From the NCBI GenBank assembly GCA_018648645.1, contig JABGQS010000018.1, positions 1-49,388 of the forward strand: a DNA stretch of 49,388 nt, read 5' to 3'. The translations under genes and the position numbers were made by a program. Positions 33,778 through 42,979 of the stretch are shown here, one piece after another (position 1 is the first letter of the stretch; each line of letters begins with the position of its first letter). The DNA comes from Clostridia bacterium (lineage in GTDB: Bacteria > Bacillota > Clostridia > Christensenellales > SZUA-584). Below the pieces are notes generated by a model. It searched no databases. It saw only the letters and a program-made list of their open reading frames with translations, and was not told the origin of the DNA.

Positions 33778-33841
33778 ACAAACGAGAAAACTAAGTTACG
33801 ATGGGTTGTAATCAATTACTTCTCATCACGGAGGACACTTC

Positions 33842-34549
33842 TTGAGACTAAACAAATACATCGCAGCATGCGGTATAGCGTCACGCAGGGGAGCGGACGA
33901 GCTAATAGCTGCCGGCAAAATCACCGTCAACGGTGAGCTAATAATTACGATGGGATACGACGTCAACACAAGCAGCGACGTCGTTTGTTTGAATGGCGAG
34001 CTTATCAGAATAGACCAAACTATGGTGTATATCATGCTCAACAAACCCGCTGGTGTTCTGTCGTCCTGCTCCGATGACAGAGGCCGCGAAACCGTAATCG
34101 ATTTGCTTGACGGTATAGACGCACGAGTTTTCCCGGTGGGTCGTTTGGATTTCGACACAGAGGGTTTGCTGCTGCTGACTAACGACGGAGACTTTGCATA
34201 CAAATGCACCCACCCGAAATACGAGGTCGCCAAAAAATACTACGCTGTCGTCAAAGGCGTGCTTAGCGATCATGCGATTGAAACACTTTGCGGCAGCGTA
34301 GTTTTAGACGGTCAGCGGACTGCCGGAGCAATTATTGATATCATCAGTAAAACCAGCAAACGTACCGAGCTTTACATTACGATACACGAGGGTAAAAACA
34401 GACACATAAAAAAACTTTTCCTGCTTGCCGGGTGCAGGGTTTCATCTCTTAAAAGAGTCGCTGTAGGAGACCTTCAACTCGGAAATCTCCCAGTTGGCAA
34501 ATGGCGTAGTCTTTCCGCGCCGGAAATACAAAAGTTGACACAAATTTGA
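33842..34549 (+). CDS. RluB/RsuA-type pseudouridine synthase
   Basis: A 235-residue pseudouridine synthase for rRNA. The N-terminal S4 RNA-binding domain (RLNKYIAACGIASRRGADELI) is followed by the catalytic domain with the essential Asp in FPVGRLDFDTEGLLLLTNDGD, then KKYYAVVKG and IHEGKNRHIKKLF. Length and motifs fit RluB of the 23S rRNA better than RsuA, but the target is inferred. The start is TTG at 33842, 8 nt after GGAGGA; the protein begins with the standard RLNKYIA, so TTG is convincing. Confidence 0.9.
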   Translation: MRLNKYIAACGIASRRGADELIAAGKITVNGELIITMGYDVNTSSDVVCLNGELIRIDQTMVYIMLNKPAGVLSSCSDDRGRETVIDLLDGIDARVFPVGRLDFDTEGLLLLTNDGDFAYKCTHPKYEVAKKYYAVVKGVLSDHAIETLCGSVVLDGQRTAGAIIDIISKTSKRTELYITIHEGKNRHIKKLFLLAGCRVSSLKRVAVGDLQLGNLPVGKWRSLSAPEIQKLTQI

Positions 34550-34718
34550 AGATATCGTGCTTATTTATAACAATTTGCATAAAAACATAATTATTTAATA
34601 GAAATTTAAAGGAAAAAGGTATATTATGTAGAATAACGAATATGGGATAGAATGATGTTAAAATAACGTTTTATTTTTTTTGATAGTTTTTAGATACAAT
34701 TTATAGGAGGAGTACTAC

Positions 34719-36218
34719 ATGAGCGAACTTTATGGTTTTGACCTGCTGGCAGAGAAAAGAAAGTCTGTCGGTGAAAGCAAAGAAAAGCAAGACGCTCAAC
34801 GCACTTCCGGCAAACTAACGGCTCGAGAAAGAATCACCAAACTTCTCGATTCAGAAAGTTTTGTCGAAACGGACGCACTGGCGCAGCAATCAAATTCTGT
34901 TGCCGGACTCAAAGAAGTAAGCGCTCCGGGTGAAGGCGTTGTGACGGGATACGGTACGATTGACGGTCGCGGGGTTTATGTTTTTTCCGAGGACCACACG
35001 GTACTAGGCGGCGCGATGGGCGCAATGCACGCAAAGAAGATTGTCAAAGTGATGGACATGGCTGGCAAAACAGGGCTTCCTGTTATCGCTCTGCTAGATT
35101 CTATGGGTGCACGTCTCGGTGAGGGCGCAGGCGCGCTTGAAGCCTACGCATCTGTTATTTGCAAGATGACAGAGCTGTCTGGCGTCGTTCCAATCATCAC
35201 AGCAGTTTGCGGCACTGCAGCCGGCACAGCTTCATACCTCGTGCCCCTCAGCGACTTTGTGTTTATGACGCAGGACGTAAGCAGCATCTTTACAAGCGCT
35301 CCGGCTTCATACAACAAACCGGGCAGCGACACAGACTTGCAAGCAATCGGCGGCGCTGCACTGCACGCAACCACGACGGGCCTTACTCACTTCAAGTGCG
35401 ATAGCGAAAACGACACGTTCTACTACTTAAAACAGCTTCTCGGCTTTTTGCCGGACAACAACCTCGTTGACGCTCCATATGTCGAGGGCGATGACGTAAA
35501 CCGTCAAATCACAAACTATCAAGGCGCATACGACATTCGCGAAATGATAAACTCCGTTATGGACAACGGCGTTTTCTTCGAGACGCAGGCGTTTTATGCC
35601 ATGCAAATTCTCACAGGGTTTGCAAGAGTCGGTGGTCGCAGTGTCGGCGTAGTTGCAAACAACCCCGGCGCATCACTGGATGGAAAGGCTTGCAGTAAAG
35701 CAGCCGGTTTCATTTCATTCTGTGACGCTTTCGGTATACCGATTATCACATTCACTGATACTCCCGGATTCGACACAAGCAAAAATCCCGGCTGTATCAT
35801 CAAATCGGGCGCTAAGCTGATGTACGCATACGCTCAGAGCAGCGTTGCAATGGTCAACGTAATCACCGGCAAAGCAATCGGCGCAGGCTACGTTGCCATG
35901 TCTCCGAGGTCAATGGGCGCAGACATGGTTTTCGCATGGCCAAACGCTGTTATCTCCTGCCTGCCGATGGACGCAGCCGCAGACATTCTGATGCGCGGCG
36001 ACATAGCGGGCGCTGATGAGCCAAGTGAAGCACGTAAGCAAGCTGCCGACACATTTGCAAAAACATTCGCTTCTCCTTGGGAAGCTGCAAAAATGGGCTA
36101 TGTTGACGAAGTCATCTACCCAAGCGAAACAAGACAACGTATTGCAGGCGCGCTAGAGCTTGCAGTAGGCAAACGAGAAGGTGCTCTTCCAAAGAAACAC
36201 GGCACCAGAATGTTTTAA
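34719..36218 (+). CDS. Acyl-CoA carboxyltransferase subunit (MmdA-like)
   Basis: A 499-residue carboxyltransferase of the methylmalonyl-/propionyl-CoA class that moves CO2 between a CoA ester and biotin. The N-terminal half begins with the family segment GKLTARERITKLLD and has FSEDHTVLGGAMGAMHAKKI and LLDSMGARLGEGAGAL (oxyanion hole); the C-terminal half has GVVANNPGASLDGKACSKAAGFI, TFTDTPGF and GAGYVAMSPRSMGADMVFAWPNA. It heads a five-gene locus with an OadG-like subunit, biotin carrier, OadB and OadA. Methylmalonyl-CoA is the likely substrate, but malonyl- or glutaconyl-CoA cannot be excluded. AGGAGGAG precedes the ATG. Confidence 0.9.
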   Translation: MSELYGFDLLAEKRKSVGESKEKQDAQRTSGKLTARERITKLLDSESFVETDALAQQSNSVAGLKEVSAPGEGVVTGYGTIDGRGVYVFSEDHTVLGGAMGAMHAKKIVKVMDMAGKTGLPVIALLDSMGARLGEGAGALEAYASVICKMTELSGVVPIITAVCGTAAGTASYLVPLSDFVFMTQDVSSIFTSAPASYNKPGSDTDLQAIGGAALHATTTGLTHFKCDSENDTFYYLKQLLGFLPDNNLVDAPYVEGDDVNRQITNYQGAYDIREMINSVMDNGVFFETQAFYAMQILTGFARVGGRSVGVVANNPGASLDGKACSKAAGFISFCDAFGIPIITFTDTPGFDTSKNPGCIIKSGAKLMYAYAQSSVAMVNVITGKAIGAGYVAMSPRSMGADMVFAWPNAVISCLPMDAAADILMRGDIAGADEPSEARKQAADTFAKTFASPWEAAKMGYVDEVIYPSETRQRIAGALELAVGKREGALPKKHGTRMF

Positions 36219-36230
36219 GGGGGGATAATC

Positions 36231-36686
36231 ATGAATGGATTTTTTGATTTTCCCGACCGGCTCCCGACAAACGAAGCGTGGGGACTTGGTGGAAGTGTAA
36301 CTGTTCTCGGCGTAGTCGTTGTTTTTGTAGCACTGGTGCTTCTAATCGTTCTGACGTTCGCTTATCCAAAGTTCTTTGGCTGGCTGCTTCCAATAACAAC
36401 AGCTAAGAAAGCCAAGATGGCGGATAAAAAAGCAGCAAGACAACTAGCGCGAGCACAGGCAAAAGCTGCTAAAAAGGCAACTATCATCTCTGTTGACAAG
36501 TCAGAGCAAGCAGTTGCAGATTCGCCGCCATCCGACGACCCGGCTCTCATCGCAGTCATCACAGCAGCGATTGCAGCCAGCCTTGGGACTTCGTCCAACG
36601 GCATACGAATCAAGTCACTGCGGCGCTCCGGTGCCAGCACACCTGCATGGGGCAGAGAAGGCAAATACGAACAATTTAGATATTAA
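36231..36686 (+). CDS. OadG/MmdD-like gamma (delta) subunit of Na+-pumping decarboxylase
   Basis: A 151-residue small subunit. One membrane helix (about 22-46, SVTVLGVVVVFVALVLLIVLTF) is followed by a Lys/Ala-rich cytoplasmic part and a C-terminal segment DDPALIAVITAAIAASLG...IRIKSLRR that is the usual tail of OadG/MmdD proteins. Such subunits hold the carboxyltransferase and biotin carrier on the membrane pump. It lies 12 nt after the carboxyltransferase with a G-rich ribosome-binding site and 17 nt before the biotin carrier. Confidence 0.85.
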   Translation: MNGFFDFPDRLPTNEAWGLGGSVTVLGVVVVFVALVLLIVLTFAYPKFFGWLLPITTAKKAKMADKKAARQLARAQAKAAKKATIISVDKSEQAVADSPPSDDPALIAVITAAIAASLGTSSNGIRIKSLRRSGASTPAWGREGKYEQFRY

Positions 36687-36703
36687 TAGATGGAGGATAT
36701 AAA

Positions 36704-37090
36704 ATGCGTAAGTTCAAAATAAATGTAAACGGCACAAGCTATGATGTAGAAGTAGAAGAAATCGGCGGCGGCGCAGTAGCAGCCCCGGCACCAATCGCAG
36801 CACCGAGCGCGGCGGCAGCACCTGCGGCAGCGGCAGCTCCGGCAGCAGCGGCAGCCCCAGCGGCAGCGGTAGCAGACGGCACGCCGGTGGAAGCACCAAT
36901 GCCCGGCAACATTCTTGATGTCAAGGTAGCAGTCGGCGACAGCGTAGCCGAAGGCGATATACTGATGATACTCGAAGCAATGAAAATGGAGAACGAAATA
37001 CTTGCACCTGTATCCGGCAAAGTAGCCGGCATACAAGTAGCAGCAGGTGCAGCTGTTAACTCTCACGATGTGCTTATCGTTATTGCATAG
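36704..37090 (+). CDS. Biotin carrier protein (biotinyl/lipoyl-binding domain)
   Basis: A 128-residue carrier. The N-terminal strand FKINVNGTSYDVEVEEIG is followed by a flexible Ala/Pro linker (about 24-57) and the biotinyl domain with EAMKMEN, where Lys94 is the predicted biotinylation site; PMPGNI in the first half-motif is also standard. It carries CO2 between the carboxyltransferases and the OadB-type pump. As OadA in this locus lacks its own biotin domain, this single carrier probably serves both carboxyltransferases. Confidence 0.95.
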   Translation: MRKFKINVNGTSYDVEVEEIGGGAVAAPAPIAAPSAAAAPAAAAAPAAAAAPAAAVADGTPVEAPMPGNILDVKVAVGDSVAEGDILMILEAMKMENEILAPVSGKVAGIQVAAGAAVNSHDVLIVIA

Positions 37091-37125
37091 CACATCCAAC
37101 AAATTCTTAAAGGAGGGTTAACAAC

Positions 37126-38349
37126 ATGGATTTTAATCTAGGCGACGCCTTAGGTAATTTCTGGGCTAACATGGGATTTGCAAACCTGCAATGGCAGCAA
37201 ATCGTCATGATCGTCATTGCATGTATACTTTTATACTTGGCAATCGTTAAAAAATTCGAGCCATTACTGCTCGTTCCAATCGCGTTTGGCATGATATTGG
37301 CCAATTTGCCGGGCACTGGCATCACAGATGCTCCATACGAGCTATTGAACCTCGTAGAGGCATCTGGCAGCGACGCAGCCGCGTCCGGCGGAGCGAATTA
37401 CGTAGTCACACACGCTGAGAACTATGCAAACGGCGGACTTTTATACTACCTATACCAAGGCACAAAGCTTGGCATATACCCGCCATTGATATTCCTTGGC
37501 GTTGGTGCTATGACAGACTTTGGACCGCTGATTGCAAACCCAAAGAGCTTAATACTCGGTGCAGCCGCACAGATTGGCATATTTGTTGCATTTGTTGGCG
37601 CACTGCTAATTGGATTCAGTCCAACCGAAGCCAGCTCCATCGGTATCATCGGAGGCGCAGACGGTCCGACAGCAATATACGTTACTTCAAAATTAGCGCC
37701 GTATCTACTCGGTCCAATCGCAGTTGCAGCATATTCATATATGGCACTCGTTCCGGTAATACAGCCGCCTATCATGAAGGCGCTGACAACACAAAAAGAG
37801 CGCATGATCGTCATGAAACAGCTGCGACCTGTCAGCAAAACGGAAAAGGTTATTTTCCCGATTGTGGTTACTCTGTTTATTTCACTGCTGCTTCCGTCAG
37901 CCGCACCACTCGTCGGTATGCTGATGCTGGGCAACTTGTTTAGAGAAAGCCTTGTTACAGAGCGGCTAAGCAAAACAGCACAGAACGAGCTGATTAACAT
38001 CGTCACCATATTCCTTGGTGTCACGGTTGGTGCAACGGCAGTTGGTCAAGAGTTTTTGAAACTGCAAACGCTGTTCATCATCGTTCTCGGTCTCATCGCA
38101 TTCAGCTTTGGTACCGCAGGCGGCGTGCTTCTCGGCAAGCTGATGAACAAGATTTCGGGCGGCAAAATCAATCCGCTCATCGGCAGCGCGGGCGTTTCCG
38201 CTGTGCCAATGGCAGCAAGAGTATCGCAAAAAGTCGGTCAGGAAGCAAATCCAAAGAACTTCCTGCTGATGCACGCAATGGGACCAAACGTAGCGGGAGT
38301 CATCGGCTCTGCTGTTGCGGCGGGCGTATTGCTGTCGCTTTTCGGATAA
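37126..38349 (+). CDS. Na+-translocating decarboxylase beta subunit (OadB/MmdB/GcdB)
   Basis: A 407-residue polytopic membrane protein that decarboxylates carboxybiotin and exports Na+. About ten hydrophobic segments are present, with the family signature [20 protein letters not shown] (Asp essential for Na+ transport in Klebsiella OadB) and [14 protein letters not shown]...[23 protein letters not shown] at the C-terminus. GGAGG precedes the ATG. Its presence shows that the locus makes or uses a sodium gradient and is not only a soluble transcarboxylase. Confidence 0.95.
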   Translation: MDFNLGDALGNFWANMGFANLQWQQIVMIVIACILLYLAIVKKFEPLLLVPIAFGMILANLPGTGITDAPYELLNLVEASGSDAAASGGANYVVTHAENYANGGLLYYLYQGTKLGIYPPLIFLGVGAMTDFGPLIANPKSLILGAAAQIGIFVAFVGALLIGFSPTEASSIGIIGGADGPTAIYVTSKLAPYLLGPIAVAAYSYMALVPVIQPPIMKALTTQKERMIVMKQLRPVSKTEKVIFPIVVTLFISLLLPSAAPLVGMLMLGNLFRESLVTERLSKTAQNELINIVTIFLGVTVGATAVGQEFLKLQTLFIIVLGLIAFSFGTAGGVLLGKLMNKISGGKINPLIGSAGVSAVPMAARVSQKVGQEANPKNFLLMHAMGPNVAGVIGSAVAAGVLLSLFG

Positions 38350-38373
38350 GCGAAATTAAGGGAGGATATATAA

Positions 38374-39771
38374 ATGGGTAAAGTAGGAATTACTGATACG
38401 ATATTAAGGGACGCACATCAATCCCAAGCAGCAACACGTATGAGAACATCGGAAATGATGCCGGTGGCGGCACAGCTTAACGCAGCGGGCTACTGGTCGC
38501 TCGAAATGTGGGGCGGCGCAACGTTCGACTCATGCCTTCGTTTCTTAAACGAAGATCCGTGGGAACGCCTCAGGCAGCTTAAGAAGGCGATGCCGGACAC
38601 ACGGCTGCAAATGCTTCTTCGCGGTCAGAACATCTTAGGCTATAAACACTACGCAGACGATGTTGTAGATCTGTTTGTAAAAAAAGCTGTCGAAAACGGC
38701 ATCGACGTTTTTCGTATATTCGATGCGCTCAACGACCCGAGAAACATGGAGCAAGCAATGAAGGCAACCAAAAAATACGGCGGTCTTTGCGAAGCGTGTT
38801 TCTCATATACAACCAGCCCTGTTCACACAAGGCAGTATTTCATTGACCTTGCTGTTGAACTCGAAAAGATGGGCGCAGACACTATTTGCATCAAAGACAT
38901 GGCAAATCTGCTGCTGCCGTACGAAGCATTCGAGCTCGTTAAAGAGCTTAAAAAAGCAGTTAAATGTCCGATACATTTACACACACACAACAAAAGCGGT
39001 ACGGGCGATATGACATACCTCAAGGCAATAGAAGCCGGTGTAGATATCGTTGACACAGCGCTTGCGCCTCTAGCAAACGGTACAGCACAACCATGTACCG
39101 AATCGTTGGTTGCAACTTTGCAGGGCACAGAGTATGACACAGGTATGGACATCGCAGAGCTTAACGAAATTTCACAGCACTTCAAAGGTGTTGCGCAGCG
39201 TCTCAAAGACGACGGTTTCCTAAAACCCGGAGTTCTCGGTGTAGATATTAAAACGCTGATATACCAAATCCCGGGCGGTATGTTCAGTAATCTTTTGAGC
39301 CAGCTTGAGAAACAGGGCGCGTCAGACAAGCTTGATGAGGTTTTGGCAGAAGTTCCGCGTGTTCGCGAAGACTTCGGTTATCCGCCGCTGGTTACACCGA
39401 CAAGCCAAATCGTCGGCACCCAAGCGGTTTTCAACATACTAGCGGGCGAGCGCTATAAGATGGTTACCAACGAGAGCAAAGGATTACTTCGCGGCGAGTA
39501 CGGCAAGCTTCCGGGCGAAGTCAATGCAGACGTACGAAAGCAGTGCATCGGAGACGACGTGGTAATCACGCATCGTCCTGCCGATGATATCCCGCCAGAG
39601 CTCGACAAATACAGAGAAGAGATCAAAGAATACATGGAGCAGGAGGAGGACGTATTGTCCTACGCGCTGTTCCCGCAGGTCGCAATCAAGTTCTTCGAGT
39701 TCAGACGCGCGCAAAAGTACGGCGTAGACGCTGATATGCTCGATAGCGAGAACATGATCCACCCTGTATAA
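38374..39771 (+). CDS. Pyruvate/oxaloacetate carboxyltransferase subunit (OadA/PycB/5S type)
   Basis: A 465-residue TIM-barrel carboxyltransferase. It begins GITDTILRDAHQSQAATRMRT and has EMWGGATFD, FRIFDALND, the Lys that becomes carbamylated in CIKDMANLL, and metal-binding HLHTHNKSGTG. The C-terminal conserved domain ends at DSENMIHPV; there is no C-terminal biotin domain, in keeping with the separate carrier. It can act on oxaloacetate (decarboxylation) or pyruvate (transcarboxylation as in the Propionibacterium 5S subunit). GGAGG precedes the ATG; a terminator follows. Confidence 0.93.
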   Translation: MGKVGITDTILRDAHQSQAATRMRTSEMMPVAAQLNAAGYWSLEMWGGATFDSCLRFLNEDPWERLRQLKKAMPDTRLQMLLRGQNILGYKHYADDVVDLFVKKAVENGIDVFRIFDALNDPRNMEQAMKATKKYGGLCEACFSYTTSPVHTRQYFIDLAVELEKMGADTICIKDMANLLLPYEAFELVKELKKAVKCPIHLHTHNKSGTGDMTYLKAIEAGVDIVDTALAPLANGTAQPCTESLVATLQGTEYDTGMDIAELNEISQHFKGVAQRLKDDGFLKPGVLGVDIKTLIYQIPGGMFSNLLSQLEKQGASDKLDEVLAEVPRVREDFGYPPLVTPTSQIVGTQAVFNILAGERYKMVTNESKGLLRGEYGKLPGEVNADVRKQCIGDDVVITHRPADDIPPELDKYREEIKEYMEQEEDVLSYALFPQVAIKFFEFRRAQKYGVDADMLDSENMIHPV

Positions 39772-39782
39772 CATAGTTTTGC

Positions 39783-39817
39783 ATCAAGCCCGGAATCGGT
39801 TTTCGGGCTTGATTTTG
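39783..39817 (+). terminator. Terminator of the decarboxylase locus
   Basis: Perfect 10-bp stem (39783-39792 with 39804-39813), 11-nt loop and a short T-run, 12 nt after the oadA-like stop. Confidence 0.85.
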
Positions 39818-39856
39818 ACTAAATGCGAACAATAGATGAATAACAACTTTTTTATG

Positions 39857-39885
39857 TTGTTTTTTTATGCCACATGCCTTAAAAT
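39857..39885 (+). promoter_or_regulatory. Predicted promoter of gap
   Basis: TTGTTT (39857-39862), 17-bp spacer, TAAAAT (39880-39885), 45 nt before the start codon. T-rich surroundings make alternatives possible. Confidence 0.45.
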
Positions 39886-39896
39886 AAAGGCGATAA

Positions 39897-40934
<1,038 letters not shown>

Positions 40935-40951
40935 TTACCACAAAACAGAGG

Positions 40952-40984
40952 AGCGATTGACTATACGTCACTCGCTCTTTTTTT
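40952..40984 (+). terminator. Rho-independent terminator after gap
   Basis: An 11-bp stem with one mismatch (40952-40962 with 40968-40978), 5-nt loop and seven T. It separates gap from the ilv leader. Confidence 0.9.
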
Positions 40985-41030
40985 ACGCATTAACACACAT
41001 CAATATATTTCCCAAATCTCTTTTTTCTTA

Positions 41031-41059
41031 TTGACAAAAAAACCGTTGTGCGTTAGTAT
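41031..41059 (+). promoter_or_regulatory. Predicted promoter of the ilv operon
   Basis: A perfect TTGACA (41031-41036), 17-bp spacer, TAGTAT (41054-41059). A second possible -10, TATAAT at 41068-41073, pairs less well with TTGTGC (41046). Either would start transcription just upstream of the T-box. Confidence 0.65.
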
Positions 41060-41074
41060 GTACACTATATAATA

Positions 41075-41326
41075 GCGTTGAAGGAGACAGGTTTAGGACT
41101 TGCGTTTTCAGAGAGCTGGTGATTGGTGCAAACCGGCAGCGAAGTGTTATACAAATCCCTCCGGAGCTGCATGTTGAAGTGAGTAGACATCGCCGGCTAA
41201 TCCCGTTACAGATTTAGGACTTATTATGAGTCTGAAGTGGTCTGTTTAAGGCAAGATGAGTGGTACCGCGAGGTTAGATTCTAACTGCGTCTCTTCAAAT
41301 AATTATTGTTGAGTAGCGGTTTTTTT
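41075..41326 (+). ncRNA. T-box leader controlling the ilv operon
   Basis: The T-box core GAGTGGTACCGCGA (41258-41271) is clear. Stem I has AGAGAG (41110-41115), a GGTG loop (41125-41128) and the returning ACCGGC. The specifier region reads ACAAATCCCTCCGGAGC: ATC (41155-41157, Ile) fits the usual spacing to the CTCCGGAGC segment, while CTC (41159-41161, Leu) is the alternative. An imperfect terminator stem ends in a run of seven T (41320-41326). The operon's citramalate route to isoleucine agrees with an Ile T-box. It fills most of the 420-nt gap after gap. Confidence 0.9.
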
Positions 41327-41355
41327 AATATAATGAAGCGAAAGAGGTAGTGGCT

Positions 41356-41856
41356 ATGCAAAGAGTAATATCGTTTATCGTAACAAACCAACCGGGCGTG
41401 CTAAGCAGAGTTGCCGGGCTGATAAGCCGCCGTGGTTTTAACATCGAAAGCTTGGCTGCCGGCGTCACAAGCAACCCAAAACTGACGCGCATCACAATCG
41501 TCATGTTTGCAGACGATGCTGTCATCGACCAAGTCATCAAGCAAATCGACAAACTGCTGGATGTCAAAGCGATTAAAGAGATTCACCACGAATCAGGCAC
41601 CATGCAAGAGCTCGCGCTCATCAAAGTCGCTCCGACTGCAAATGACCGAATCGCCTTTATGGACGTCGTAAACTCTCGCAACGGCAGAGTGCTCGACATT
41701 GGCGAGGACACAACCACCGTTCGGCTGATAGGCACAATATCATACATCAACGAAAGCATCAAGCTGCTTAGCAAGTTCGGGATTACTGAGATCGCAAGAA
41801 CCGGCATGGTTGCTCTAGAGCGCGGAGACGAAATGCTTTACAACTCAAAGCTGTGA
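41356..41856 (+). CDS. ilvN: Acetolactate synthase small (regulatory) subunit
   Basis: A 166-residue regulatory subunit that gives valine feedback control to IlvB. The N-terminal ACT domain (VISFIVTNQPGVLSRVAGLISRRGFNIESL) is followed by a second ACT-like domain (about 80-160). ATG 41356 is preferred over GTG 41350, since GAGGT lies 7 nt before it. It is the first gene after the T-box, and unusually is separated from the catalytic gene ilvB by four other genes. Confidence 0.93.
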   Translation: MQRVISFIVTNQPGVLSRVAGLISRRGFNIESLAAGVTSNPKLTRITIVMFADDAVIDQVIKQIDKLLDVKAIKEIHHESGTMQELALIKVAPTANDRIAFMDVVNSRNGRVLDIGEDTTTVRLIGTISYINESIKLLSKFGITEIARTGMVALERGDEMLYNSKL

Positions 41857-41945
41857 TTTTATTAGGTTGTTCATGCACATTGTGAACTCTTATATAAATA
41901 TAATTGAAATCAAAATAATTAAAATTATTAGGAGGCACTACCAAA

Positions 41946-42947
41946 ATGGCTAAAATGTATTATGCGAAGGATTGTAACCCAAAACTACTTGACGGAAAAA
42001 CAGTGGCTATCGTCGGCTACGGCAGCCAAGGACACGCACATTCTCAGAACCTGCGTGAATCGGGTGTAAACGTCATCGTTTCAGAGCTCAAAGGCGGCGC
42101 AGCTTGGGACAGAGCGGTAAAAGCGGGCTTTGACGTATTTGAGGCGGCAGAAGCTACTAAGAAGGCAGACATCATCGTTATCTTGGTTAACGACGAGCTG
42201 CAGCCCGTTCTCTACAAAAACGCGATAGAGCCAAACCTCTCAGCTGGCAAATACCTGATGTTCGCTCACGGCTTTAACATTCACTTTAATCAGATTCAGC
42301 CGGCAGACGACATCAACGTGTTCATGATCGCGCCTAAGGGCCCCGGTCACACAGTGCGCAGCCAGTACGTCGAAGGCAAAGGCGTTCCGTGCCTCATCGC
42401 CGTTCATCAAGACCCATCAGGCAACACGCATGACATCGGTCTTGCATACGCAGCGGGCGTTGGCGGAGCACGCGCAGGCATCCTCGAAACAACTTACAAA
42501 GAAGAAACAGAAACTGACCTCTTTGGCGAGCAGGCTGTTCTTTGCGGTGGTGTGTCCGAGCTGATGAAAGCTGGTTTCCAGGTCCTCGTAGAAGCAGGTT
42601 ACGATCCGGAAAGCGCATACTTCGAAGTAGTTCACGAGACGAAGCTTATCGTTGATATGGTCATTCAGGGTGGTCTTAGCTACATGAGATACTCAATCAG
42701 CGACACAGCTGAGTACGGCGATTACATGATTGGACCTCGCATTATCACAGAAGACACAAAGAACGAGATGCGCAAAGTGCTGGGCGAGATCCAAAGCGGC
42801 GCGTTCGCTCGTGATTGGATCCTCGAGAACAAAGCAGGACGTCCAAACTTCTTGGCTAAGAGAAGAATGGAGAGAGAGCTTGAAGTCGAAAGAGTCGGTA
42901 AAGAGCTGCGCAAAATGATGCCTTGGCAGGACGAACCGGAATATTAA
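41946..42947 (+). CDS. ilvC: Ketol-acid reductoisomerase (class I), probably NADH-preferring
   Basis: Second common step of valine and isoleucine synthesis. The 333-residue class I enzyme has [13 protein letters not shown] (24-36) and a helical knotted domain with the metal ligands in [14 protein letters not shown]. The loop between strand 2 and helix B reads SELKGGAAW (46-54), whereas the common NADPH form is like GLRPGSKSW: Arg and both phosphate-binding Ser are lost and Glu47 stands near the end of the strand. This points to NADH. It lies 89 nt after ilvN with its own AGGAGG; the AT-rich gap could hold an internal promoter. Confidence 0.96.
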   Translation: MAKMYYAKDCNPKLLDGKTVAIVGYGSQGHAHSQNLRESGVNVIVSELKGGAAWDRAVKAGFDVFEAAEATKKADIIVILVNDELQPVLYKNAIEPNLSAGKYLMFAHGFNIHFNQIQPADDINVFMIAPKGPGHTVRSQYVEGKGVPCLIAVHQDPSGNTHDIGLAYAAGVGGARAGILETTYKEETETDLFGEQAVLCGGVSELMKAGFQVLVEAGYDPESAYFEVVHETKLIVDMVIQGGLSYMRYSISDTAEYGDYMIGPRIITEDTKNEMRKVLGEIQSGAFARDWILENKAGRPNFLAKRRMERELEVERVGKELRKMMPWQDEPEY

Positions 42948-42979
42948 ACAAGGCTACACGGAATAAGAGGAGCAATATC

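Noticed and set aside
34550-34718. Gene or RNA in the 169-nt gap before the decarboxylase locus
   Set aside because: AT-rich; several poor promoter-like hexamers and a weak hairpin near 34665, nothing convincing enough to annotate.
42923-42979. Longer cimA start overlapping ilvC
   Set aside because: ATG 42980 has a good AGAGGAG site and the family N-terminus.
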